Assembly (NCBI GenBank): GCA_025362415.1
Contig: JANYGM010000346.1
Coordinates: 1 to 10,656 of the forward strand
Source of the DNA: a bacterium
GTDB taxonomy: Bacteria; Bacteroidota; Bacteroidia; Cytophagales; Thermonemataceae
Direction of reading: 5' to 3'
DNA length: 10,656 bases
Below, in pieces: positions 1 through 5,448 of this stretch. A model generated the notes under the pieces. The model searched no databases. It was given only the letters and a program-made list of their open reading frames with translations, and was not told the DNA's origin. Every line of letters begins with the position of its first letter. Position 1 is the first letter of the stretch. The translations under genes and the position numbers were made by a program.

Positions 1-52
1 TGTTCTATGTGGATACGCACTGCGGTGCGTATCTACAAACCTAAACAGATAC
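1..52 (-). repeat. Truncated copy of hairpin/CTGTTTAGGT repeat
   Basis: Seen: a perfect 9-bp hairpin, GATACGCAC (12-20) with GTGCGTATC (25-33) around a TGCG loop, stands next to ACCTAAACAG (39-48), which on the minus strand reads CTGTTTAGGT. The order on the minus strand (CTGTTTAGGT, stem arm, GCACCGCAGTGC) matches the left half of the element behind folD, where CTGTTTAGGT is followed by an arm and GTACCGTAGTGC (10 of 12 bases the same). Inferred: a related copy cut by the window edge. The core match is short, so homology is likely but not proven. Confidence 0.45.
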
Positions 53-111
53 GAAAAATATTTTATTTATCAGCTTATCCAAGCATTCCGCAAGCATAAG
101 AAAAGTAGCAC

Positions 112-286
112 CTAAAAAACTATCCAACTTTACAAAAGCCATTGGCTAGTCGTGAAGTTGGATTTCTACCTTTGTCTGGCAAGAAGGATTTTCTTTGCTT
201 ACTTGTTCGCATATAAGGGCATATTTTGCCTTCCAGCAGGAATATCAAACACTTTGCATTTGGTTAAATTATATTGTGAAATTTCA
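112..286 (-). ncRNA. Candidate small noncoding RNA (possibly 6S-like)
   Basis: Seen: no open frame of useful length, yet the minus strand carries a full transcription unit. A TAnnTTTG-type promoter lies at 320-292, and a stem-loop with 9-bp arms ATCCAACTT (163-155) and AAGTTGGAT (130-122) is followed by AGTTTTTTAGG, a usable Rho-independent terminator. Inside, the RNA would pair GAU and CUGG on its 5' side (about 243-227) with CCAG and AUC on its 3' side (about 179-162). This leaves an asymmetric internal loop whose 3' strand has CAAAGGTA, the complement of a TAnnTTTG box. Known: 6S RNA mimics an open promoter, and a 6S-Flavo family exists in Bacteroidota. Inferred: a 6S-like RNA is one reading; an unrelated sRNA is equally possible. 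The start at 286 is estimated from promoter spacing. Confidence 0.42.
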
Positions 287-291
287 TAATA

Positions 292-320
292 CAAAGATAA
301 TATGTTTTGCTAAATTGCAA
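292..320 (-). promoter_or_regulatory. Bacteroidota-type promoter for the candidate ncRNA
   Basis: On the minus strand TTG (320-318) is followed after 18 nt by TATCTTTG (299-292), an exact match to the -7 consensus TAnnTTTG. No start codon with a usable frame follows, which is why an untranslated RNA is proposed. The -33 spacing is one base shorter than at the two best promoters in this window. Confidence 0.5.
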
Positions 321-332
321 ACATCAAATTCT

Positions 333-349
333 AACTACCTAAACAGTTA
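333..349 (-). repeat. 17-bp copy of the folD-downstream element end
   Basis: The minus strand reads TAACTGTTTAGGTAGTT, identical over 17 bases to 5449-5465 on the plus strand. It directly follows the heptad array behind the 383 gene, just as the other copy follows the array behind folD. The site is itself a small hairpin (CTAACT 331-336 with AGTTAG 345-350). No second inverted end is visible to its left, so this is either a lone end or a decayed element. Confidence 0.6.
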
Positions 350-350
350 G

Positions 351-385
351 ATGTTTTATACTTTGTACCTCAAACTTGGTACTTA
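351..385 (-). repeat. Heptanucleotide tandem repeat after the 383 gene
   Basis: On the minus strand five 7-nt units can be set in register: TAAGTAC, CAAGTTT, GAGGTAC, AAAGTAT, AAAACAT. The first contains the stop codon TAA of the upstream gene. The register and the RARGTAY pattern match the cleaner arrays at 5376-5438, 5695-5715 and 7340-7367. Alone it would not be convincing; with the others it is. Confidence 0.5.
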
Positions 386-997
386 GTCAGTCAGCCAACC
401 CTTATCAAGCATTGTGTTATCATCATATATGCAATATTCAGCTTGTTGTTTTTGAATAATAAAATTTTCTTTTTGGAAATTTCCCAAAAGATTAGTAATT
501 CTTTGTTCAAAAACATCTTTATTTCCAAATTCTCTTAGTGTGATAAAACGAGTGTTTTCCTCATTTTTAAGGCTATTTTTGGATAAATGTACTTTATTAT
601 TTTGGCAAATGGTTAATAAAACTTTCATTTCCCCCTCATTGATTAAAGTAGAAAGTTTTGCGTGCCATTCAAAATAAGGCTTAAAATCAATAGAATTTAC
701 AGTGTTATTTTCTGTATAAAGATACGAATATTGCGCAGGAATTTCTATTTTAAGGCGTTTTATAGCAAAATTATTTTCTATAAAAACATTTGCATATTGG
801 TTGCTTTTTGCAATAACATTTTTTAGATTTTCTTCAAAGACAACTTTTGTAAACATTGGTTGTTGCAAATTTTCTCCTTGTGCAAGTGCTATCAAAATAG
901 CTTTTCCTGTTTGATTTTGGCATAAATCAACAAAAAAAGGCATTTTTTCTGCTGATAATGTTGCAATAGTCAGATGGATTTCGTAAGGAATAGGCAT
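383..997 (-). CDS. Conserved hypothetical protein with two similar halves
   Basis: Encodes 204 residues from the ATG at 997. The frame is open to an ATG at 1030, but that codon lies inside the terminator of the gene upstream (1011-1049), so the downstream start is preferred. Seen: no signal peptide and no membrane segment, so a soluble cytoplasmic protein. It seems built of two related halves: YEIHLTI at 5-11, CQN at 26-28 and RLKIE at 81-85, then YFEWHAKL at 108-115, CQN at 131-133 and RFITLR at 150-155. From memory, proteins with this YEIHLTI / RLKIE / EWH / RF(I/V)TLR layout occur in many Bacteroidota without a known function; I do not recognise an enzymatic domain. HLTI resembles one motif of 2H phosphoesterases, but the second half has HAKL, so that reading is weak. 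The gene ends in a heptad repeat array and has no recognised terminator. Confidence 0.82.
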   Translation of the reverse strand: MPIPYEIHLTIATLSAEKMPFFVDLCQNQTGKAILIALAQGENLQQPMFTKVVFEENLKNVIAKSNQYANVFIENNFAIKRLKIEIPAQYSYLYTENNTVNSIDFKPYFEWHAKLSTLINEGEMKVLLTICQNNKVHLSKNSLKNEENTRFITLREFGNKDVFEQRITNLLGNFQKENFIIQKQQAEYCIYDDNTMLDKGWLTD

Positions 998-1010
998 ATT
1001 TAATTGTATT

Positions 1011-1049
1011 AAAAAAACTCTTGAAGGCATTTAAAAGCATTCAAGAGTT
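1011..1049 (-). terminator. Rho-independent terminator of the RmlD-like gene
   Basis: Perfect 10-bp inverted repeat AACTCTTGAA (1016-1025) and TTCAAGAGTT (1040-1049), 14-nt loop, followed on the minus strand by a run of seven T (1017-1011, partly in the stem). It ends transcription of the 1126-2064 gene. It overlaps the most upstream ATG of the 383 gene, which argues against that start. Confidence 0.85.
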
Positions 1050-1089
1050 GAAAAATTAAAATATATTCACTTTATATGTATAGATTTGT

Positions 1090-1110
1090 GTAAGTTTAAC
1101 ATAAACTTAC
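1090..1110. repeat. 9-bp inverted repeat after the RmlD-like gene
   Basis: GTAAGTTTA (1090-1098) and TAAACTTAC (1102-1110) with a 3-nt loop form a perfect hairpin 15 nt after the stop codon of the RmlD-like gene. No T run follows on either strand, so it is not a standard terminator; it may protect the mRNA 3' end. Function unknown. Confidence 0.5.
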
Positions 1111-1125
1111 TTATTCGTTCATAAT

Positions 1126-2064
1126 TTACACTTCTTTTATCTCTTGGTTAGCTATTTGCTTTTTAAGTATAGAAAGTCCTTCTATAAAGCTGTGTGGCTG
1201 ATATTCTAGTGTGGTGATAGCCTTATCCAAAATAAACCCTGTTTTTGGAGGTCTTTTTGCAGGTTGCGAAAACGTAGAAGAATCTGCTCTGGTGATATAA
1301 GAAGAAGGTAAATCAAAAAAATCAGCCGTAGCCATAGCCATGTGATATGGTGTAAGCAAATTTTTGCCTGCTATATTAAAAATTCCTGATTTTTTCTTAG
1401 AAACTATCAAAAAACAACCTTCTGCCAAGTCTTCCGCAAGTGTAGGCGTACGCCATTGGTCATCAACAACCTTTATATTTTTTCTCTCTTCCAAAGATTT
1501 TTTCACCCAAAGAATAATATTACTTCTACTCATATCTTGCGCAATACCATAGACCAAAACGGTACGAGCAATGGCATACAAATTTGTATTTATGTCTTTA
1601 AAAGTATTTTCTAGAGCTTTTTCAGCAGCTAATTTGCTTTCTCCATAATAACTAATGGGGTTGGGCGTGTCATTTTCCTTGTAAGGTCCACTCTTCCCAT
1701 CAAAAATAAAATCAGTAGAAAGATGAAGTAAGAAAATGCCTTTTTTTGCACAAAATTGCGCTATATTTTCAGTTGCCACAACATTTTGCTCCCAACAACC
1801 TTCTTTATTGGTTTCACACTCATCAACATTGGTCATAGCAGCCGTATGAATAACAATATTAGGCAAAAACTTATTCAAAACAGTTTCTATCTCTTCTTTT
1901 TTAGTAATATCAAGTGAATGATATTCATAATTGAGGTGAGGCAAATTCAGACGGTTTTCGCCACGAGAAGTAGCAATTAGCTGATAATTTGTTTTTTGAG
2001 CAATAAGTTCTACTAATTTTTGTCCCAAAAGCCCATTAGAGCCTGTAATAAGGATTTTTTGCAT
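1126..2064 (-). CDS. RmlD-like NAD(P)-dependent sugar-nucleotide reductase
   Basis: Encodes 312 residues of the extended short-chain dehydrogenase fold, closest in appearance to dTDP-4-dehydrorhamnose reductase (RmlD_sub_bind). Seen: Rossmann motif TGSNGLLG at 7-14, STDFIFDG at 116-123 with the catalytic Ser/Thr, catalytic YGESK at 140-144 (Y140, K144), DQWRTPTLAEDLA at 202-214 and RPPKTGFILDKA at 271-282, all in family order; length is normal. Known: RmlD reduces dTDP-4-keto-L-rhamnose to dTDP-L-rhamnose in the cytoplasm for surface polysaccharide synthesis. No rmlA, rmlB or rmlC lies nearby, and stand-alone members in Bacteroidota may use another substrate, so no symbol is given. It follows the lipocalin-like gene by 54 nt without a clear terminator, so the two are probably co-transcribed; it ends at the terminator at 1011-1049. 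The last codons and stop (GAAGTGTAA) happen to contain one GAAGTGT unit of the heptad type. Confidence 0.88.
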   Translation of the reverse strand: MQKILITGSNGLLGQKLVELIAQKTNYQLIATSRGENRLNLPHLNYEYHSLDITKKEEIETVLNKFLPNIVIHTAAMTNVDECETNKEGCWEQNVVATENIAQFCAKKGIFLLHLSTDFIFDGKSGPYKENDTPNPISYYGESKLAAEKALENTFKDINTNLYAIARTVLVYGIAQDMSRSNIILWVKKSLEERKNIKVVDDQWRTPTLAEDLAEGCFLIVSKKKSGIFNIAGKNLLTPYHMAMATADFFDLPSSYITRADSSTFSQPAKRPPKTGFILDKAITTLEYQPHSFIEGLSILKKQIANQEIKEV

Positions 2065-2118
2065 TATATTGAGCTAAAAAAATGGTTTTTTGATTAGTCT
2101 TTTTTGTGAATTTTAAAG

Positions 2119-2601
2119 TTATCTATAAAGAGTGATACGTACTATTTCTCCTGTTTCGTAGTCATTTAGCAAAACCATTGTATTTTTAGAAAGTTGTTCT
2201 ATACCAATTTGGTCTTCTTTGTCCAAACTACCATTGCCTAGCGACTTTTTTACAAACAATTTTGAGCCGTAGTCGTTTACTTTCCACTCTCCTGCTTCAT
2301 AATTTCCATTAAAAAAAATACGGTAATTACCATTTTTATCAAACTCAAAAGATGATTTTTTGGCTGCCATAAGCATTTCTGCCTTAAATTTTTCTTTGTC
2401 CGTAGCTGATGCACTAGCTATTTTTTGCTCCATACTAGGGATTTCAATTTTCTTTACTTTCCATTTTCCATAAATAATGTTTTTTTTGTCATTTTGTTGC
2501 GCCTGCAAAGAAATTGACATAAAAAACATCAAAAATAAAGCAAGGAAAAAGCTGTTTTTAGAAGTGTTTTTACGGATATTTTTATTCATATAAGTATTCA
2601 T
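2119..2601 (-). CDS. Secreted lipocalin-like protein
   Basis: Encodes 160 residues from the ATG at 2601 (2589 is also possible). The frame extends to an ATG at 2646, but that codon lies within the terminator of the upstream gene (2630-2663). Seen: basic N-terminus, hydrophobic stretch FFLALFLMFFMSI at 18-30 and a cleavage-like SLQA|QQ at 31-36, so export is likely. The mature part starts with IYGKWKVKKIEI (43-54), then FEFDKNGNYRIFF (85-97), GEWKVNDYGSKLFV (104-117) and ends MVLLNDYETGEIVRITLYR. Known: this GxW, F-D-xG-Y, GxW, L-V order is typical of Lipocalin_4 / DUF5004-like small beta-barrel proteins abundant in Bacteroidota, whose ligands are mostly unknown. There is no Cys after the signal region, so it is not a lipoprotein. 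Probably first gene of a unit with the RmlD-like gene. Confidence 0.75.
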   Translation of the reverse strand: MNTYMNKNIRKNTSKNSFFLALFLMFFMSISLQAQQNDKKNIIYGKWKVKKIEIPSMEQKIASASATDKEKFKAEMLMAAKKSSFEFDKNGNYRIFFNGNYEAGEWKVNDYGSKLFVKKSLGNGSLDKEDQIGIEQLSKNTMVLLNDYETGEIVRITLYR

Positions 2602-2629
2602 TTTATTGTTTTTGGGTATTAAATTTATT

Positions 2630-2663
2630 AAAAAAACGGAGAACAAATACTTATTCTCCGTTT
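2630..2663 (-). terminator. Rho-independent terminator of the small CTD-like gene
   Basis: Perfect 10-bp inverted repeat AAACGGAGAA (2634-2643) and TTCTCCGTTT (2654-2663), 10-nt loop, with seven T on the minus strand (2636-2630, partly in the stem). It lies 27 nt after the stop of the 2690-3136 gene and separates it from the lipocalin-like gene. Confidence 0.87.
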
Positions 2664-2689
2664 GTTATGTGCTTTATTTGTGTCTATAC

Positions 2690-3136
2690 TTAATTTAAGA
2701 ATATACGTTTGGTGGTACTATATTTGGTATCTCCCACTTCTACGATATAAACCTCTGATTTTGATTTTGACATATCATATTCTTGTGAAAAACGCCCTCT
2801 TTGTGTAGTATTATCTTCTTTTATAAGATTTCCTATCACGTCATAGATGCGTATATGCACACGAGAATCTTTATTGATAAAACTCACCATAAAACGTCTG
2901 TTTCCAAGCGCACGTACTTCAAAATCAATATTATTAGAATAATTTTGTACAATGTTATTGGTATTATTTTCAGTATTTATGTCGTCCTCATTTGTAGCAG
3001 GCTCTATAATCATAGGCGTTTGCATTGCCTGCAAGAGGGTAGGCTGTGTAAGGATAATTCCTGCACAGAGCCACAAAGCGAGTGAAGCACTCTTTAAGAT
3101 GCTTTTGGGGGTTAGTAGTGTGATTATTTTTTTCAT
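2690..3136 (-). CDS. Small exported protein with T9SS type A-like C-terminal domain
   Basis: Encodes 148 residues. Seen: an N-terminal export signal with hydrophobic core SASLALWLCAGIILT (16-30) and likely cleavage after LLQA (37); a Thr/Asn/Glu-rich linker of about 35 residues; then a beta-rich C-terminal domain from about 70 to the end with VHIRIYDVIGNLIKE (93-107), YDMSKSKSEVYIVEV (120-134) and TTKRIFLN (141-148). Known: this pattern matches the Por-type C-terminal sorting domain (TIGR04183-like) that sends cargo through the type IX secretion system. Here almost nothing but the domain is left: no cargo domain is present. The usual Gly before the VY(I/F)V strand is Glu, so the domain may have a structural rather than a sorting role. 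It has its own putative promoter and terminator and is a single-gene unit. Confidence 0.8.
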   Translation of the reverse strand: MKKIITLLTPKSILKSASLALWLCAGIILTQPTLLQAMQTPMIIEPATNEDDINTENNTNNIVQNYSNNIDFEVRALGNRRFMVSFINKDSRVHIRIYDVIGNLIKEDNTTQRGRFSQEYDMSKSKSEVYIVEVGDTKYSTTKRIFLN

Positions 3137-3159
3137 TTTAGCTAGGAATTGTTAGTATA

Positions 3160-3176
3160 ATTTTCAATTTGAAAAT
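3160..3176. promoter_or_regulatory. Palindrome in the leader of the CTD-like gene
   Basis: ATTTTCAA (3160-3167) and TTGAAAAT (3169-3176) form an 8-bp palindrome around one base, 24 bp upstream of the start codon at 3136. It lies downstream of the putative -7 box, so it would be in the 5' leader. It could be an operator or a weak RNA hairpin; the AT content makes chance possible. Confidence 0.3.
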
Positions 3177-3195
3177 ACTATAACCAAAACCTTGC

Positions 3196-3203
3196 CAAAA
3201 ATA
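3196..3203 (-). promoter_or_regulatory. Putative -7 box of the CTD-like gene
   Basis: The minus strand reads TATTTTTG, an exact TAnnTTTG match, about 60 bp upstream of the start codon. No TTG stands at the expected -33 distance, so support is moderate. Confidence 0.4.
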
Positions 3204-3254
3204 CTCTGATGTAGTTTTTACTATAAAAATGATTGATAAATATTTTGTAAAAAG

Positions 3255-4157
3255 TTATTTCATTTTAAAAATATACATTTCATTTTTTGTAAAAAGCAGT
3301 AAATTGTTGTCAGATACCGCTACAAGCTCGTAGTCTACAGGTTTGTAATTTTGGGCAATAGGCGTATTATATTGAGTTATGATATTATTGATATTGTTAT
3401 AAACGTAATTAACACTAATTTTATTGTTACTATTTTTAAGGTTTTCTTTATTTTCTTTATTATTCTGCAAGGCATAAATATAGTCATTTGCTATAAAAAC
3501 AGACTTAGCATCTGCAATATAGATATTCTTTTTGTAATTACCAAAATTATCAAATAAAAAAATACCATTATTTTTATCAACCAAATAAACCAAGTTGTTT
3601 AATTCTTTGATAAACAACAAGTTGTACTCTTTTTTCTGAAAAAGTAAATCACAGGGTGTGTGCAAAATAATGGTTTTAGTGCGTGTATTATATTTTTTTA
3701 GGCTAAAATCCACCTCATCAAAAATCCAGATATTTCCGTCAGTTGCAAGTGTGGCAAGCCTTGCAAATCCTGCCATTGTGTCGTCTATTTTGATGCTTTG
3801 TTTGAATGTAAGAAATCTATCAAAAATAACTAATTCTTGGTTTTCTTGATAAAAAATAGCAGTTTCTAATGTTGCCCACGCCTCCAAAAGTGTAATATTT
3901 GCCCTAATAGCAGGAGAATAAGCCGTGATACTATCTCCATTATTTTTATATTTGGAGATAGTACCATTTTTGTCAGCTATAAAAATATTACCATAACGGT
4001 CAGCAGAAACCTGCACAGGCTCTTTAATACGTACTTTTTTGATAAAAATTAAATCTTTGCTGGTGTTTGCTTGTGTAGTTTGTATAGGCATTTGCGCATA
4101 TATAGGTACGCATATATGTAAGAACAATAAAATAAATAAATAAAGTAATTTCATCAT
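3255..4157 (-). CDS. Exported beta-propeller (NHL-like) protein
   Basis: Encodes 300 residues starting MM. Seen: a signal peptide with core LLYLFILLFLHICVPIY (4-20) and cleavage near YA|QM (21-22), so periplasmic or exported, with no lipobox. The mature part shows repeated blade-like strands: VSADRYGNIFIADKNGTISKY (50-70, the clearest NHL-type blade), LATDGNIWIFDEVDFSLKKY (137-156), NLVYLVDKNNGIFLFDNFG (188-206), IANDYIYAL (222-230) and ELVAVSDNNLLLFT (277-290). Other conserved-looking spots are ITLLEAW (88-94) and GFARLATLATDGN (130-142). Residues 232-258 are an Asn/Lys-rich insert with little complexity, probably a surface loop. Known: similar stand-alone propeller proteins occur in Cytophagales genomes without a defined role. 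The best minus-strand promoter here (4289-4318) lies upstream, giving a leader of about 125 nt. At the 3' end a 12-nt sequence is repeated across the stop codon. Confidence 0.8.
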   Translation of the reverse strand: MMKLLYLFILLFLHICVPIYAQMPIQTTQANTSKDLIFIKKVRIKEPVQVSADRYGNIFIADKNGTISKYKNNGDSITAYSPAIRANITLLEAWATLETAIFYQENQELVIFDRFLTFKQSIKIDDTMAGFARLATLATDGNIWIFDEVDFSLKKYNTRTKTIILHTPCDLLFQKKEYNLLFIKELNNLVYLVDKNNGIFLFDNFGNYKKNIYIADAKSVFIANDYIYALQNNKENKENLKNSNNKISVNYVYNNINNIITQYNTPIAQNYKPVDYELVAVSDNNLLLFTKNEMYIFKMK

Positions 4158-4233
4158 TTTGTATTCAATTAGATGTTCTTGGAAAGTCTTGGAATTTAGT
4201 GGGTAGGTTGCTTAACAGATATAAAAATTCCCC

Positions 4234-4258
4234 TTTATATGTATTGAAAACATATAAA
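4234..4258. repeat. Hairpin in the propeller gene leader
   Basis: TTTATATGT (4234-4242) and ACATATAAA (4250-4258) are perfectly complementary with a 7-nt loop. It lies in the predicted long 5' leader of the propeller gene. The stem is AT-rich, and no second exclusive hairpin or aptamer pattern is recognised, so a riboswitch is not claimed. Closer to the start codon, TCTTGGAA occurs twice 10 bp apart (4177-4184, 4187-4194). Confidence 0.4.
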
Positions 4259-4288
4259 ATACGAGGAAAATATGCCCAAAATCATATA

Positions 4289-4318
4289 CAAAAGTACGAA
4301 AAAAAGTTGGAGAAACAA
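4289..4318 (-). promoter_or_regulatory. Strong Bacteroidota promoter of the propeller gene
   Basis: On the minus strand TTG (4318-4316), exactly 19 nt, then TACTTTTG (4296-4289), matching TTG-N19-21-TAnnTTTG. Transcription would start near 4283. Divergent to the folD promoter at 4427. Confidence 0.65.
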
Positions 4319-4426
4319 AGCAACAGAACAAACCAAAATTAAAACAATGTAAAAACTATTTTGAAGTAAAAAGTGTTTTCTATTAAAAATAAAACCTCAA
4401 TAGGAGAAATTATTTTATTTAATTGC

Positions 4427-4434
4427 TATCTTTG
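4427..4434 (+). promoter_or_regulatory. -7 box of folD
   Basis: TATCTTTG is an exact TAnnTTTG match 29 bp upstream of the ATG at 4463. No TTG is at -33. Transcription from here would start near 4440, downstream of the alternative ATG at 4373, and so decides the folD start at 4463. Confidence 0.6.
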
Positions 4435-4462
4435 CACTCCTAAAACACTATTTTATTTCTCA

Positions 4463-5377
4463 ATGCAATTATTAGACGGAAAATACCTTTCAGCCCAAAT
4501 CAAAAATGAACTTTTTTTGGAAGTAGAAAAAATCAAAGCAAATAATGGAAAAATACCACATCTGGTAGCTATTTTGGTAGGACACGATGGCGCAAGTGAA
4601 ACGTATGTCGCAAGCAAAATAAAGGCTTGCGGAGAAGTTGGTTTCCGCTCCACGCTTATACGTGAGCCTGCGACTATTTCTGAAGGGAAACTACTCCAAA
4701 TCATTCAAAACCTCAATAATGACCCAGAAGTTGATGGCTTTATTGTGCAGTTTCCGTTGCCAAAACATATCTCTGATAATATTATCATACAAGCCATTGC
4801 CCCAGAAAAAGATGTTGATGGATTTCACCCAATCAATGTTGGGCGTGTTGTAAAGGGCTTGCCTGCCTATATTTCTGCCACGCCTTTTGGTATTTTGCAG
4901 ATGCTTGGGCGTTATGATATTCAAACTGCAGGCAAACACTGTGTTGTTTTGGGACGTAGTCAGATTGTGGGAACTCCAATGGCTATTTTGATGGGACAAA
5001 AACAAAAAATAGGAAATTGTACTGTTACAATGTGCCACAGTCAGACTGAAAATATTGCTTCTTTCACCAAAAGTGCTGATATTATTATTGCTGCTATTGG
5101 TATTCCAGAATTTCTTACGGCTGATATGGTTAAAGAAGGAGCTATTGTGATAGATGTGGGCATTACACGTGTGGAAGATTTGACTAAAAAAAGTGGCTAC
5201 AAACTCAAAGGAGATGTTAAATTTGATGAAGTTTCACAAAAAGCAAGTTATATTACACCTGTTCCTGGTGGCGTAGGACTAATGACCGTTTGCGCTTTGA
5301 TGCAAAATACACTTACAGCAGCCAAAAAAGGCATTTATTCAGATGAATTGATGCTACAATTAGCAAGAAGCTTCTGA
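4463..5377 (+). CDS. folD: Bifunctional methylenetetrahydrofolate dehydrogenase/cyclohydrolase
   Basis: Encodes 304 residues, normal for FolD. The enzyme oxidises 5,10-methylene-THF to methenyl-THF with NAD(P)+ and hydrolyses it to 10-formyl-THF, feeding purine synthesis and C1 metabolism in the cytoplasm. Seen in family order: YVASKIKACGEVG (48-60) with Y48 and catalytic K52, GFIVQFPLP (92-100) with Q96, KDVDGFHPINVG (116-127) with D119, the nucleotide-binding VVLGRSQIVGTPMA (161-174), TVTMCHSQT (187-195), and PVPGGVGLMTVCALMQNT (266-283). These correspond to Y50, K54, Q98 and D121 of the E. coli enzyme. The frame extends 30 codons further up to 4373, but the -7 box at 4427 and family alignment favour MQLLDGK as start. 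Single-gene unit; the stop codon lies in the first unit of a heptad repeat array, and a 186-bp palindromic element separates the gene from its terminator. Confidence 0.97.
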   Translation: MQLLDGKYLSAQIKNELFLEVEKIKANNGKIPHLVAILVGHDGASETYVASKIKACGEVGFRSTLIREPATISEGKLLQIIQNLNNDPEVDGFIVQFPLPKHISDNIIIQAIAPEKDVDGFHPINVGRVVKGLPAYISATPFGILQMLGRYDIQTAGKHCVVLGRSQIVGTPMAILMGQKQKIGNCTVTMCHSQTENIASFTKSADIIIAAIGIPEFLTADMVKEGAIVIDVGITRVEDLTKKSGYKLKGDVKFDEVSQKASYITPVPGGVGLMTVCALMQNTLTAAKKGIYSDELMLQLARSF

Positions 5378-5438
5378 GGTGTGAGGTGTGAGGAGTGAAG
5401 TGTGAAGTGTGAGGTGTGAAGTGCGAAATTTGAAATAT
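5376..5438 (+). repeat. Heptanucleotide tandem repeat after folD
   Basis: Nine contiguous 7-nt units in perfect register: GAGGTGT twice, GAGGAGT, GAAGTGT twice, GAGGTGT, GAAGTGC, GAAATTT, GAAATAT; the last two are decayed. The first unit includes the last two bases of the folD stop codon TGA. This is the longest and cleanest array in the window. Confidence 0.9.
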
Positions 5439-5448
5439 AAATAAAAAG

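Noticed and set aside
383..997. 2H phosphoesterase / RNA ligase-like enzyme
   Set aside because: Only one HxTx-type motif (HLTI) is present; the second half has HAKL, so the catalytic pair is incomplete.
2074..2092. Terminator between the lipocalin-like and RmlD-like genes
   Set aside because: Only an A-run/T-run pairing with no GC stem; too weak to end transcription.
2801..3155. Small plus-strand open frames opposite the CTD-like gene
   Set aside because: They are mirror frames of a well-supported gene, with no start context or recognisable protein.
4373..4462. N-terminal extension of FolD
   Set aside because: The extra 30 residues are not FolD-like and lie largely upstream of the -7 box at 4427.
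4453..5038. Open frames opposite or out of phase within folD
   Set aside because: folD is conserved over its full length; these frames show no protein-like features.
5376..5438. CRISPR array
   Set aside because: The units are 7 nt, contiguous and without spacers.
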